Positions 49,858 through 58,013 of a stretch of 64,000 nucleotides of DNA are shown here, piece after piece (within the stretch, counting starts at the first letter, position 1; each line of letters starts with the position of its first letter). Source of the stretch: Mycobacterium interjectum (GTDB lineage: Bacteria; Actinomycetota; Actinomycetes; Mycobacteriales; Mycobacteriaceae). The notes under the pieces are model-generated. The model was not told where the DNA came from. It ran no database searches and saw nothing but the letters and a program-made list of their open reading frames with translations. The stretch spans positions 50,542-114,541 of the forward strand of contig LQPB01000062.1 in NCBI GenBank assembly GCA_002102225.1, read 5' to 3'. Both the position numbers and the translations under genes were made by a program.

Positions 49858-51261
49858 ATGCGACGCGTGCACGCTTTCGGTGACGATGCCCTCGGTGATC
49901 TCGACGCGGTCGGCCTGGCCGACGCACTGCGAGCCGGTTCAGTCGGCAGAGCCGACCTCGTCGAGGCGGCCATCGCGCGCACCGAGCTCGTCAACCCGAC
50001 CCTGAACGGCTTGGCTCACGCAGCGTTCGACCAGGCGCGGGCCGCCGCGGCGGACCCCGCGGACGGGTTTTTCGGCGGCGTCCCGACGTTCGTCAAGGAC
50101 AACGTCGACGTCGCCGGGCAGCCCAGCATGCACGGCGCCGACGCGTGGGCGCCCTTTGACGCCCCCGCCGACAGCGTCCTGACGAAGGTGTTTCTCGGTA
50201 CCGGGCTGACCTCGCTGGGGAAGACGCAGCTGTCGGAGTTCGGGTTCAGCGCGTCCGCCGAGCACCCGCGGCTGGGGCCGGTCCGCAACCCGTGGGACCC
50301 CGACTACACCGCGGGGGCTTCGTCGTCGGGGTCGGGCGCGTTCGTCGCCGCCGGGGTGGTGCCGATCGCGCACGCCAACGACGGCGGCGGCTCGATCCGC
50401 ATCCCGGCCGCTTGCAACGGGCTGGTCGGGCTCAAGCCGTCGCGCGGCCGGTTGCCGCTGGACCCGGCGCATCGCCGGATGCCGGTGGGCATCGTCGCCA
50501 ACGGCGTGCTGACCCGCACGGTGCGGGACACCGCGGTGTTCTACCGGGAGGCCGAGCGAGGCTGGCGCAACCCCAAACTGGCCCCGATCGGCGACGTGAC
50601 GGGGCCGGGCCGGCAGCGGCTGCGCATCGCCGTCCTCACCCGCTCGGTGCAGCGCGAGTGCAGCCCCGCGGTGCGGGAGCTGGCCCTGAAATCGGCGGGG
50701 CTGCTCGAGGAACTGGGCCACCGCGTCGAGCACCTCGACCAGCCCCCGGTGCCGGCCAGCTTCGTCGACGACTTCGTGCTGTATTGGGGCTTCCTGGCAT
50801 TCGCGCAGGTGCGTGGCGGCCGGCGGCTGTTCGGCCGCAGCTTCGACCGCACCCGGCTGGACAGCCTGACCCTGGGCCTGGAGCGGCACAGCGGCCGCAA
50901 CATCCACCGCCTGCCGGCGGCGATCATGCGGCTGCGCAGGCTGCGGCGGCGCACCGCGGAGTTCTTCCGCACCTACGACGCGGTGCTCACGCCGACCCTG
51001 GCCGACGAGACGCCCCGCATCGGGCACCTGGCGCCCACGGACTACCGGCAGGTGATGGACCGGCTGATCGATTGGGTGGCGTTCACCCCGCTGCAGAACG
51101 TCACCGGCGAGCCCGCGATCTCGCTGCCGCTGGCCCAATCCGCCACCGGCATGCCGGTGGGCATGATGCTCTCGGCCGACCTGGGGCAGGAGTCGCTGCT
51201 GCTGCAGCTCGCCTACGAACTCGAAGAGGCGCGGCCATGGGCCCGCATCCAGGCCGCCTAG
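49858..51261 (+). CDS. amiC: Amidase AmiC
   Basis: A 467-residue amidase-signature hydrolase (Rv2888c-like, 473 aa). The Ser-cisSer-Lys triad is spread over TFVKDNVDVAG (Lys), TAGASSSGSGAFVAAG (cis-Ser) and NDGGGSIRIPAACNGL (nucleophile Ser in GGSIRIPA). Members hydrolyse small aliphatic or aromatic amides; in M. tuberculosis AmiC can activate amide prodrugs such as indole-4-carboxamides. It is convergent with a MarR gene. Confidence 0.92.
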   Translation: MRRVHAFGDDALGDLDAVGLADALRAGSVGRADLVEAAIARTELVNPTLNGLAHAAFDQARAAAADPADGFFGGVPTFVKDNVDVAGQPSMHGADAWAPFDAPADSVLTKVFLGTGLTSLGKTQLSEFGFSASAEHPRLGPVRNPWDPDYTAGASSSGSGAFVAAGVVPIAHANDGGGSIRIPAACNGLVGLKPSRGRLPLDPAHRRMPVGIVANGVLTRTVRDTAVFYREAERGWRNPKLAPIGDVTGPGRQRLRIAVLTRSVQRECSPAVRELALKSAGLLEELGHRVEHLDQPPVPASFVDDFVLYWGFLAFAQVRGGRRLFGRSFDRTRLDSLTLGLERHSGRNIHRLPAAIMRLRRLRRRTAEFFRTYDAVLTPTLADETPRIGHLAPTDYRQVMDRLIDWVAFTPLQNVTGEPAISLPLAQSATGMPVGMMLSADLGQESLLLQLAYELEEARPWARIQAA

Positions 51262-51290
51262 CGTGCCGCCGGCGTCGCGATCGCCGCTGA

Positions 51291-51713
51291 TCAGCCGTCG
51301 GATCCGAGCTTCTCGAGCATCCGCTTGAACTCGCGCTGTTGCGCGTCGGTCAGCTTGCCCAGGATCCGGGCATCGGCGACCCGGACCGCGGCCTCCGCCC
51401 GCTTCAGCAGCGCGCGGCCCGGACCGGTCAGCGTGGCCGGTAGCGCCCGGCCGGAGGAGACCGACGCCGGTCGTTCCACGGCACCCACGTCTTCCAGCCC
51501 GCGCAGCACGGTGTTCATTGCCTGCGGTGTGACGTTGGTGTGCCGGGACAATTCGGCGCTCGACATGCCCGGGTGCATCGAAAGGATGCGCAGGCAGACG
51601 AATTCGGGCAGCGTCAGGCCCAGCGGACCGAGCACCGTGGACACCTCCGGCCGCAGCACGGCCGCCACCCGGTACAACAGGTAGCCCAGCGGGGCGTCTT
51701 CGGCCTGACCCAT
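51291..51713 (-). CDS. MarR family regulator (Rv2887-like)
   Basis: A 140-residue winged-helix protein (M. tuberculosis Rv2887 is 139). DNA-binding helices lie in SSAELSRHTNVTPQAMNTVLRGLED and the wing in VSSGRALPATLTGPG. Rv2887 represses the drug-modifying methyltransferase gene Rv0560c, and its mutants are resistant to several compounds; a similar job is plausible here but the target gene is not in this window. ATG 51713 gives MGQAEDAPLGYLLYR. Confidence 0.9.
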   Translation of the reverse strand: MGQAEDAPLGYLLYRVAAVLRPEVSTVLGPLGLTLPEFVCLRILSMHPGMSSAELSRHTNVTPQAMNTVLRGLEDVGAVERPASVSSGRALPATLTGPGRALLKRAEAAVRVADARILGKLTDAQQREFKRMLEKLGSDG

Positions 51714-51836
51714 GTCAGCGATCTTGACATATCCGGGGCGCCGGGCCGCGCACCTTCGCCGGTGCGGTTCAGCGCGATCGTGGTTTCCGGGCGCCAACGG
51801 GGTAACCCACAGGGGATTCAGACGACAAGGAGCGCC

Positions 51837-52373
51837 ATGGGCGATGCAACCGAAATGACCCAGCGGGTGGCCGAGCGCGCGCGGCGGGAGGCCGACGCAT
51901 ACCGCGGCGACAACCCCCGGCCGCTGGAGGGCTACTCCGTGGTCCTGGCGATCTACGGCGCCCTGGTCGCCCTGGCCGGCGTCATCGCCGCGGCCACCGG
52001 GCGCACGTTGCCGGAGCGCTGGAGCGTTCAGGACCTCCTGACCGTCACCATCGGCACCCACAAGCTGGCGCGCACGGTGTCCAAGGACGCCGTCACCAGC
52101 CCGCTGCGGGCGCCGTTCGCGCGCTACGCGGGTTCCGGCGGCCCGGCCGAGGTGATGGAGGAAACGCGGCACGGCAGCGCGCTGCGCCACAGCCTGGGGG
52201 AGTTGTTGACGTGCCCCTTCTGCCTCGACATGTGGGTGGCCACCGCGTTCGTCATCGGGCTGATCTTCGCGCCGAGACCGACCCGGCTGGTCGCGGGCAC
52301 CTTCACCGCGCTGGCCGGCGCCGATTTCCTGCAACTGGCCTACGCGCGGGCACACCAGATCACCGAGGGCTGA
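51837..52373 (+). CDS. DUF1360 membrane protein
   Basis: A 178-residue protein with transmembrane segments at about 32-54 and 125-160 and the family's conserved SVQDLLTVTIGTHKLARTVSKD and ELLTCPFCLDMW. DUF1360 proteins are widespread in sporulating and stress-adapted Gram-positives; function unknown. ATG 51837 follows AAGGAGC. It opens the accessory block between the MarR gene and pyrH. Confidence 0.8.
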   Translation: MGDATEMTQRVAERARREADAYRGDNPRPLEGYSVVLAIYGALVALAGVIAAATGRTLPERWSVQDLLTVTIGTHKLARTVSKDAVTSPLRAPFARYAGSGGPAEVMEETRHGSALRHSLGELLTCPFCLDMWVATAFVIGLIFAPRPTRLVAGTFTALAGADFLQLAYARAHQITEG

Positions 52374-52389
52374 CGAGCGAGGAGGTCCG

Positions 52390-52803
52390 ATGCCCAAGAC
52401 GACGAAAGGCGGCGCGGCAAACAAGAGCGAATTGCCGAGCACCCTGCGGCGCTCCAACGCCAAAGCGCAACGCACGTTCGCCAAGACCCACGACTCGGCC
52501 GCCGAGGAGTACGGCAGCGAGGAGCGCGCCCACCGAGTGGCCTACTCGGCGCTCAAGCACAGCTTCGAAAAGGTCGGTGACCACTGGGAGCCCAAGGAAC
52601 GCAGGGGCCCGTCGGACGAGCTGGCCGAGGGTGGCGGTCCGGACAACACCGGCCGCTCGGCCGAGGGTGTCGACGCCAACGCCAGCAAGAAGCATCTGCT
52701 CGACGTGGCGCGCCGGCTCGATGTGCGCGGCCGCTCGTCGATGAACAAGTCGGAGCTGGTGGACGCGATCAAGAAGCAGAACCGGCGGATGCGGGGCCGC
52801 TGA
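52390..52803 (+). CDS. ChaB-like protein with C-terminal Rho/SAP-type helix-extended-helix domain
   Basis: A 137-residue basic protein. Residues 12-72 match ChaB (LPSTLRRSNAKAQRTFAKTHDSA and AHRVAYSALKHSFEKVGDHWEP). Residues about 98-137 (SKKHLLDVARRLDVRGRSSMNKSELVDAIKKQNRR) match the Rho-N/SAP-like nucleic-acid-binding domain. The function is unknown; the fused domain suggests DNA or RNA binding. GGAGGTCC precedes the ATG 16 bp after DUF1360. Confidence 0.85.
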   Translation: MPKTTKGGAANKSELPSTLRRSNAKAQRTFAKTHDSAAEEYGSEERAHRVAYSALKHSFEKVGDHWEPKERRGPSDELAEGGGPDNTGRSAEGVDANASKKHLLDVARRLDVRGRSSMNKSELVDAIKKQNRRMRGR

Positions 52804-52894
52804 CGGCGACGCGTTTGAGCGGGCACGCGCTGGCACCCACAGCCGGATCGTGCAGGAGTTGGGCGAGAACCGGGGCTCCTAACCGCTTCGGGCG

Positions 52895-53734
52895 CTACAG
52901 GATTGGCCGGCCGCCCGTCACGGCGACCCGCGCGCCGGAGATGTAGCTCGCGTCGTCGGAGGCCAGCAGCACGTAGAGGGGGGCCAGCTCGGCGGGCTGG
53001 CCGGCGCGCCCCAGCGGTACGTTGTCGCCGAACGACTCCACGCTTTCCGGGGGCATCGTCGACGGGATGAGCGGCGTCCAAATCGGGCCCGGCGCTACGC
53101 TGTTGACGCGGATTCCCTTGTCGCCCAACAGCTGAGCAAGGCTGGCCGAGAAATTCGCGATGGCCGCCTTCGTCGCCGCGTAGGGTGCCAGGGTCGGGTT
53201 GGGCGAATCGGAGTTGACCGACGAGCTGCCGATGATCGACGAGCCCGGCTTCATGTGCGGCACGGCTGCCTTGGCGAGGTGGAAATAGGCCCCGACGTTG
53301 AGCCGGAACGTGTAATCCCATTCCTCGTCACTGATCTCGTCGAGGCTCTTGTGCATCATCTGGTAGGCCGCGTTGTTGACGAGGATGTCGACGCCGCCGA
53401 ATTCCTCCACCGCTCGCTGGACCACGGCGCGGCAGTGGGCCGCGTCGGAGAGGTCGCCGCGCATCAGCACGCAGCTGCGGCCGGCGTCTTCGACGTAGCG
53501 GGCGACATCGCGCGCATCGTCGTCCTCGTTGAGGTAGGAGACCAGGACGTCGGCGCCTTCGCGCGCATACGCGATGGCGACGGCGCGGCCTATGCCGCTG
53601 TCGCCGCCGGTGACGATGGCCCTTTTGCCGGTGAGCTTTCCCGAGCCCCGGTAACTGTTTTCACCGCAGTCGGGAACGGGGTCCATTTTCCCTTGGACGC
53701 CCGGAACGTCTTGTTGCTGCGCCGCAAAACTCAT
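52895..53734 (-). CDS. Short-chain dehydrogenase/reductase (general-stress type)
   Basis: A 279-residue classical SDR. The Rossmann motif is TGGDSGIGRAVAIAYA, NNAAYQMM is the NNAG equivalent, and catalytic Ser and YxxxK are in IIGSSSVNSD and YAATKAAIANF. The N-terminal ~40 residues (QQQDVPGVQGKMDPVPDCG) are typical of the YghA/YdaD/GsiB-like general-stress SDRs. ATG 53734 is preferred over an in-frame ATG at 53761 because AAAGGA lies 11 nt upstream of it. Substrate unknown. Confidence 0.87.
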   Translation of the reverse strand: MSFAAQQQDVPGVQGKMDPVPDCGENSYRGSGKLTGKRAIVTGGDSGIGRAVAIAYAREGADVLVSYLNEDDDARDVARYVEDAGRSCVLMRGDLSDAAHCRAVVQRAVEEFGGVDILVNNAAYQMMHKSLDEISDEEWDYTFRLNVGAYFHLAKAAVPHMKPGSSIIGSSSVNSDSPNPTLAPYAATKAAIANFSASLAQLLGDKGIRVNSVAPGPIWTPLIPSTMPPESVESFGDNVPLGRAGQPAELAPLYVLLASDDASYISGARVAVTGGRPIL

Positions 53735-54073
53735 CGGGGAGTGGTCCTTTCGTGCTCGCATTACGCGCCGGTTACGATTCGCGGGTGCGCTGAGGCTTGG
53801 CTTTCAGCGCCGCTCCGTGGGTGCGGCTACCCCGCTGGGGCGGACCTAATCAGCGGCGATAAGCGGTGATGGCGATGGTGCCAATGTTAATTTTGTGGCG
53901 CGAAAGTCGCTGTGCGACAAAATAAATATCCGCCGGGTTCATGCTGGTGACAACGCATGTGTCGGCCAATTCTGCGGTTACCCGGGTTTAGTGCCGCGGC
54001 GGGAGGGTTATCTCCACGCAGTGCGGTTATCGCCCTATGTGTGGGAGCGATTGTTCGACACGAAAGGAATACC
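53735..54073. other. 339-bp divergent intergenic region
   Basis: Separates the SDR gene (minus) from the MPT63-like gene (plus). It is clearly A+T-richer than its surroundings (for example AATGTTAATTTTGTGG and AAAATAAATATCC around 53884-53930). It contains a small inverted repeat GTCGC-TGT-GCGAC (53906-53918) and no recognisable coding remnant. It probably carries promoters for both genes. AAAGGAAT precedes the MPT63-like ATG. Confidence 0.5.
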
Positions 54074-54631
54074 ATGAAGGTCACCAGAACCGCTGTTAAG
54101 AGTGCTATTGCTGCCGGGGGTATAGCGGCTGCAGGCGTTTTCGCAGCAGCAACCGCTTCCGCTGCGCCCAACATCCAGGGTTTCGGCATTAGCGAACAAC
54201 TCGTTGACGGGCCGATGATCACCAATTACACGGTCAGCAACCTACAGCCGAGCAATGTTTCGATTCCCGGCTACACCCCTAAGGGGACGCTGTACCAGGC
54301 CGACGTCACGGCCAGGTCGGACGCGGGGATCGTTACCCCGATGGTCAAGGACTTCAGCGCCCGCGGCCCCAACGGTCAGACCTACAAACTGATCGACAAG
54401 CCCGGCGCCCCGGGCGGCCTTAACCCGGCGCCGATCCCGCAGGGCCAAGAGTCCACCGGCACGCTGTACTTCGACGTGACCGGCGCGCCGCCGAACGGCG
54501 TCGTCTACAACGACGGGATGCAGGACATCCTGATGTGGACGTCGAACGTGCCGGGCGCCTCGACGCCTGGCGAGCCGCCGAACGCCAGCCCGGCTCCGGG
54601 TCAACCGCCCGCCCCGGCGCCCCACGCGTAA
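54074..54631 (+). CDS. Secreted MPT63-like immunoglobulin-fold protein (DUF1942)
   Basis: A 185-residue preprotein. Signal peptide of about 31 residues (MKVTRTAVKSAIAAGGIAAA, then GVFAAATASA, cut before APNIQGFG). The mature domain follows MPT63 (Rv1926c): ITNYTVSNLQPSNVSIPGY, TPMVKDFSARGPNGQTY, PIPQGQESTGTLYFDVTG and NDGMQDILMW. A Pro-rich tail of about 30 residues is added. MPT63 is a major secreted antigen of unknown function. A strong hairpin follows. Confidence 0.85.
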   Translation: MKVTRTAVKSAIAAGGIAAAGVFAAATASAAPNIQGFGISEQLVDGPMITNYTVSNLQPSNVSIPGYTPKGTLYQADVTARSDAGIVTPMVKDFSARGPNGQTYKLIDKPGAPGGLNPAPIPQGQESTGTLYFDVTGAPPNGVVYNDGMQDILMWTSNVPGASTPGEPPNASPAPGQPPAPAPHA

Positions 54632-54644
54632 TTCGGTAGCAGCT

Positions 54645-54678
54645 ATCTCCCCGCGCCACCCCAATGGCGCGGGGAGAT
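54645..54678 (+). terminator. Terminator-like hairpin after the MPT63-like gene
   Basis: ATCTCCCCGCGCCA (54645-54658) and TGGCGCGGGGAGAT (54665-54678) form a perfect 14-bp stem with loop CCCCAA. Followed by TTGCG, not a long T-tract, as is common for mycobacterial intrinsic terminators. Confidence 0.78.
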
Positions 54679-54725
54679 TTGCGTATCGGGGAGTCCCGCG
54701 CGCCCGAACCGGGTACCCGACACCC

Positions 54726-55664
54726 ATGAGTAACCCCGATCACAGACCAGCCGGAGTGCGGGCGCAGGCCAAGCTCCACGCCAAGCAGGCGCGCGCGACC
54801 ATGGACGAGCGGCGCAGCAAGCAGAACGGCGGCATCGCCGGCTGGGTCGCGGAGCGCGCCGGCAGGTGGGATCTCAGCGGTCAGGACGAGGCCACCCTGC
54901 AGCGCCAGAAGTTCTTCTGGAATGTGCTGGTGGACTACTGGTTCCGGATGGAGGTCGACGGCTGGGAGAACATCCCGGCGCAGCCGCCCGCGCTGCTGGT
55001 GGGCATCCACTCGGGCGCCCCCTTCGTCTGGGATGCCTGGACCGTGGGCCTGCAATGGTGGCGGCGCTTCGGCCAGGACCGCCCGCTGCACGGCACGGCG
55101 CACGACGCGCTGATGGCGATCCCGGTCTTCGGGCGCTACTTCCGCGCGATGGGCGTGCTGCCGGCGGCCCCGGACGCGATCGCGACGGCGCTCGCCGAGG
55201 GGCGCGACGTGGCGCTGTGGCCCGGCGGGGAAGTGGACTCGCTGCGTCCGTGGACCGAGCGCGATCGCGCCAACCTGGCGGGGCGCAAGGGCTTCGTCAA
55301 AATGGCGATTCGCGCCGGTGTGCCGATCGTGCCAATCGCGACCGTCGGGGGAGCCGACGCGATGCCGGTGCTGATCCGCGGCGACCGCCTGTCCAAGGCG
55401 CTCAAGCTCGACCGGGTGCTGCGGCTCAAGGTCTTCCCGCTGGCCGTCTCCCTACCGTGGGGGATCGCCCCGGCGGCGCTGCCGCAGCTGCCGCTGCCGG
55501 CGAAGATCAGGACCCGGTTCATGCCCGCGGTCGAGCTCGACCGCGACCCGGCGCGCGCCGAAGACGACGACTACGTCGACAGCAAGTACCACGAGGTCGA
55601 AGACTCGATCCAGGAAGGCATGGACGCGCTGGCGCGAAAGCGGGCGCTGCCGCTCTTCGGATGA
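54726..55664 (+). CDS. Phospholipid/glycerol acyltransferase (LPLAT family)
   Basis: A 312-residue protein. Acyltransferase blocks: ALLVGIHSGAPFVWDAW (motif I, His then Asp spaced by seven residues instead of the usual four), MAIPVFGRYFRAMGVLP, LWPGGEVDSLRPW (motif III), and VPIVPIATVGGADAM (motif IV). Such enzymes acylate lysophospholipids, diacylglycerol or glycolipids at the membrane; acceptor unknown. Residues 1-60 are polar and basic. It is convergent with the orphan regulator. Confidence 0.82.
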   Translation: MSNPDHRPAGVRAQAKLHAKQARATMDERRSKQNGGIAGWVAERAGRWDLSGQDEATLQRQKFFWNVLVDYWFRMEVDGWENIPAQPPALLVGIHSGAPFVWDAWTVGLQWWRRFGQDRPLHGTAHDALMAIPVFGRYFRAMGVLPAAPDAIATALAEGRDVALWPGGEVDSLRPWTERDRANLAGRKGFVKMAIRAGVPIVPIATVGGADAMPVLIRGDRLSKALKLDRVLRLKVFPLAVSLPWGIAPAALPQLPLPAKIRTRFMPAVELDRDPARAEDDDYVDSKYHEVEDSIQEGMDALARKRALPLFG

Positions 55665-55670
55665 GTTGAT

Positions 55671-55703
55671 CGCGAAAAACCCTGGGCGAGAAGGGTTGTC
55701 GCG
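55671..55703. terminator. Bidirectional hairpin between acyltransferase and regulator genes
   Basis: Nested arms CGCGA (55671-55675) with TCGCG (55699-55703) and AACCCT (55678-55683) with AGGGTT (55692-55697), loop GGGCGAGA. It lies in the 40-bp gap between the two convergent stop codons. Confidence 0.6.
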
Positions 55704-55704
55704 G

Positions 55705-56451
55705 CTAGTGCGCCACCGGGTCGGAGGCCGGCCGCGTCGTCGACGTCCAGAGCGGGGCCAGCGTCGACCCGCTGAGCACCCATTCGGGGTGCGGGGGCGT
55801 GGCGGCCATGTAGCCGACCCCGCGCACGGTGTCGACCATCGATTCGTGTTCGGGTCCCAGCTTGGCGCGCAGCCGTCGCACGTGAACATCCACCGTGCGG
55901 ACGCGGCCGTTGCAGTCATAGCCCCACACTTCGTGCATCAGCCGGGTACGGGTGAAGGCCCGGCCGGCATGCTGCACAAGGAAATTCAGCAGTTTGAATT
56001 CGGTGAGCGTCAGCCCCAGGTCAACCCCGTTGAGCGAGGCGGTGAAGCTGGCCGGGTGCAGCAGAAGATCGCCGAATTTCAGCGTGCCGTCCATCGCGCT
56101 GCGCCGGCGCGAGATCGCCAGCCGCAGCCGCGCCTGCAGCTCGTCGGCCCCCGCGGCGGGCAGCAGCACGTCGTCGACGTGCCAGTCGACGTCCACCGCC
56201 GCGAAGTCCGCAGGCGCCACCACGGCCACCACCGCGACGGACGGGGCGTCGGAAGCCAACCGGCGGCAGGCGCTGCGCGCGGCCTCGAGGTCGGCGCGTG
56301 CGTCGACGATCGCGACGTCGGCGTTAGCGCGGTGCCCGTGGGCGCCGCCGGCGAAGGGAACACGCCGCACCGTGTGCGCGAAAGACTTCAGGGTGGGCAG
56401 GGTCGTTTCGAAGTCGTCTGCATCCGCAAGTAGTAAAACGTCCAACGACAT
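55705..56451 (-). CDS. Orphan PhoB/OmpR-type regulator (Rv2884/GlnR-like)
   Basis: A 248-residue regulator with an N-terminal receiver-like domain and a C-terminal winged helix (about 125-225: LTLTEFKLLNFLVQHAGRAF, TVDVHVRRLRAKLG, TVRGVGYMA). The receiver is degenerate: the Asp at the end of strand 3 (VAIVDAR) is kept but the strand-5 Lys is replaced (DDVLLPAAG), as in GlnR-type regulators that do not use phosphorylation. No kinase gene is near. In M. tuberculosis Rv2884 holds this place beside pyrH. Start is ATG 56451; TTG 56457 is possible. Confidence 0.85.
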   Translation of the reverse strand: MSLDVLLLADADDFETTLPTLKSFAHTVRRVPFAGGAHGHRANADVAIVDARADLEAARSACRRLASDAPSVAVVAVVAPADFAAVDVDWHVDDVLLPAAGADELQARLRLAISRRRSAMDGTLKFGDLLLHPASFTASLNGVDLGLTLTEFKLLNFLVQHAGRAFTRTRLMHEVWGYDCNGRVRTVDVHVRRLRAKLGPEHESMVDTVRGVGYMAATPPHPEWVLSGSTLAPLWTSTTRPASDPVAH

Positions 56452-56652
56452 CTCCAACTCGTGAGTTTGTCATCGCCCCCCACCCGTAGGCACCTCACGG
56501 CGAGATGTCTGCCAGCGCAGCGCTGAGTACCCGATTCAGAGCCAAACTATGCAAAGTTTATTGCCCGCGTTCGCGGCGTCAATGCTCCGGCTCGGGAATG
56601 CCGATGGGCCCGGCCCGTGTACCCGGACCGGACCCATCGTTGCAGCAAGCTG

Positions 56653-56895
56653 CTACTGGTTTGCCTTCTGGCGCTCCTCAGCGGCCTTGGCGCCGCCTCG
56701 GGCGGCCTCCGCTTCGGCTTCCTTCTTCGCCGCGTCGCGCTGAGCCTCGGCCTTGTCCTGCTGGGCCTGGCCCTCGCGCGTGAGGTCGTCACGCCCGGTC
56801 ACCGCACCGACGGCCTCCTTGGCCTTGCCTTTGACGTCCTCGACGACGCCCTTGACCGCCTCGGCAGGTCCCGACTTGTTCTCGTTGTCCGCCAT
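56653..56895 (-). CDS. CsbD-like general-stress protein
   Basis: An 80-residue, highly charged protein: MADNENKSGPAEAVKGVVED, VKGKAKEAVGAVTGRDDLT, then an Ala/Glu/Lys-rich helix. CsbD-family proteins are small helical polypeptides induced by general stress. ATG 56895 lies 9 nt after AGGAGGA. It belongs with the SDR, ChaB and DUF1360 genes by theme. Confidence 0.88.
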   Translation of the reverse strand: MADNENKSGPAEAVKGVVEDVKGKAKEAVGAVTGRDDLTREGQAQQDKAEAQRDAAKKEAEAEAARGGAKAAEERQKANQ

Positions 56896-57217
56896 GGATT
56901 TGTTCCTCCTCATTGGCGTACGTGCTTGAGCAATTGCTCAGCGCCGATCGCGAAAGCGATCGACCTGTCACGGCGAGGCGTGGTCCTTATTCTCAAGACC
57001 GTAGGTTCGCCCCCCGCGATCCTGCCTATTCCCCGTGCCGCCACCGGCTCAAACATCCGAAGCCGCAAGGGGCGGCGGCGTCCGGAAATTCCCCTAAATC
57101 GCCAACTGTGCAGATAATGCACCCCGCCCGCCCCGCATTGTGTTGCGATGAGGCAGGATGTGAAATGCCGTTCCGGATGAGTTCGCCCCGGGATGGCACT
57201 CTCATGCGAGGAGTCTG
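56896..57217. other. 322-bp divergent region between CsbD-like gene and pyrH
   Basis: Near the CsbD side are two palindromes: TGAGCAATTGCTCA (56927-56940, perfect 14-bp) and CGATCGC-GAAA-GCGATCG (56945-56962). The rest (56970-57217) has no coding content. pyrH is preceded by GCGAGGAGTCTG, a good Shine-Dalgarno. Confidence 0.6.
56927..56962. promoter_or_regulatory. Tandem palindromes upstream of the CsbD-like gene
   Basis: The 14-bp palindrome TGAGCAATTGCTCA could be a dimeric-regulator operator. The neighbouring 7-bp stem CGATCGC/GCGATCG has a GAAA loop on the plus strand and TTTC on the minus strand. Both lie 32-67 bp before the CsbD start, in the promoter or leader. Confidence 0.5.
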
Positions 57218-58003
57218 ATGACGGAGCCGACGAGAAGCGCCAACGGCGTACCGACATCTTCACCCGAAAGCGCGACTTCCGGGCAGCCGGAGAGGCGATC
57301 CCAGTATTCGAGAGTCTTGCTCAAGCTCGGCGGCGAGATGTTCGGCGGCGGCCAGGTCGGCCTGGATCCCGACGTCGTCGCCCAGGTGGCCCGCCAGATC
57401 GCGGAGGTGGTCCGCGGCGGTGTGCAGGTGGCGGTGGTGATCGGCGGCGGCAACTTCTTCCGGGGCGCGCAGCTTCAGCAGCGCGGCATGGAGCGCACCC
57501 GCTCGGACTACATGGGCATGCTCGGCACCGTCATGAACAGCCTCGCCCTGCAGGATTTCCTGGAAAAAGAGGGCATCGTCACCCGGGTGCAGACCGCGAT
57601 CACGATGGGCCAGGTGGCCGAGCCCTACCTGCCGTTGCGGGCCGTCCGCCACCTGGAGAAGGGCCGGGTGGTGATCTTCGGGGCCGGCATGGGCCTGCCG
57701 TACTTCTCCACCGACACCACGGCCGCGCAGCGGGCGCTGGAGATCGGCGCCGAGGTGGTCCTGATGGCCAAGGCGGTCGACGGGGTGTTCTCCGCGGACC
57801 CGCGGCTCAACCCCGAGGCCGAGCTGATCACCGCGATCAGCCACCGCGAGGTCATCGACCGCGGGCTGCGCGTGGCCGATGCCACCGCGTTCAGCCTTTG
57901 CATGGACAATGGCATGCCGATCCTGGTTTTCAACCTCCTGACCAACGGCAATATCGCTCGGGCGGTCGCTGGTGAGAAGATCGGGACGCTGGTCACCACC
58001 TGA
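57218..58003 (+). CDS. pyrH: Uridylate kinase
   Basis: A 261-residue hexameric UMP kinase of the amino-acid-kinase fold. VLLKLGGEMFGGGQVG, VAVVIGGGNFFRGAQL, GTVMNSLALQDFL and YFSTDTTAAQRALEIGAEVV are canonical. A polar leader of about 30 residues precedes the domain, as in M. tuberculosis PyrH (261 aa). First gene of the pyrH-frr-cdsA-rlmN run. Confidence 0.96.
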   Translation: MTEPTRSANGVPTSSPESATSGQPERRSQYSRVLLKLGGEMFGGGQVGLDPDVVAQVARQIAEVVRGGVQVAVVIGGGNFFRGAQLQQRGMERTRSDYMGMLGTVMNSLALQDFLEKEGIVTRVQTAITMGQVAEPYLPLRAVRHLEKGRVVIFGAGMGLPYFSTDTTAAQRALEIGAEVVLMAKAVDGVFSADPRLNPEAELITAISHREVIDRGLRVADATAFSLCMDNGMPILVFNLLTNGNIARAVAGEKIGTLVTT

Positions 58004-58013
58004 GGGGAAGACG

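Noticed and set aside
51782..51805. SigF/SigB-like promoter (GGTTT ... GGGTAA) before the DUF1360 gene
   Set aside because: The spacer between GGTTT (51782-51786) and GGGTAA (51800-51805) is only 13 bp, clearly shorter than the usual 15-17.
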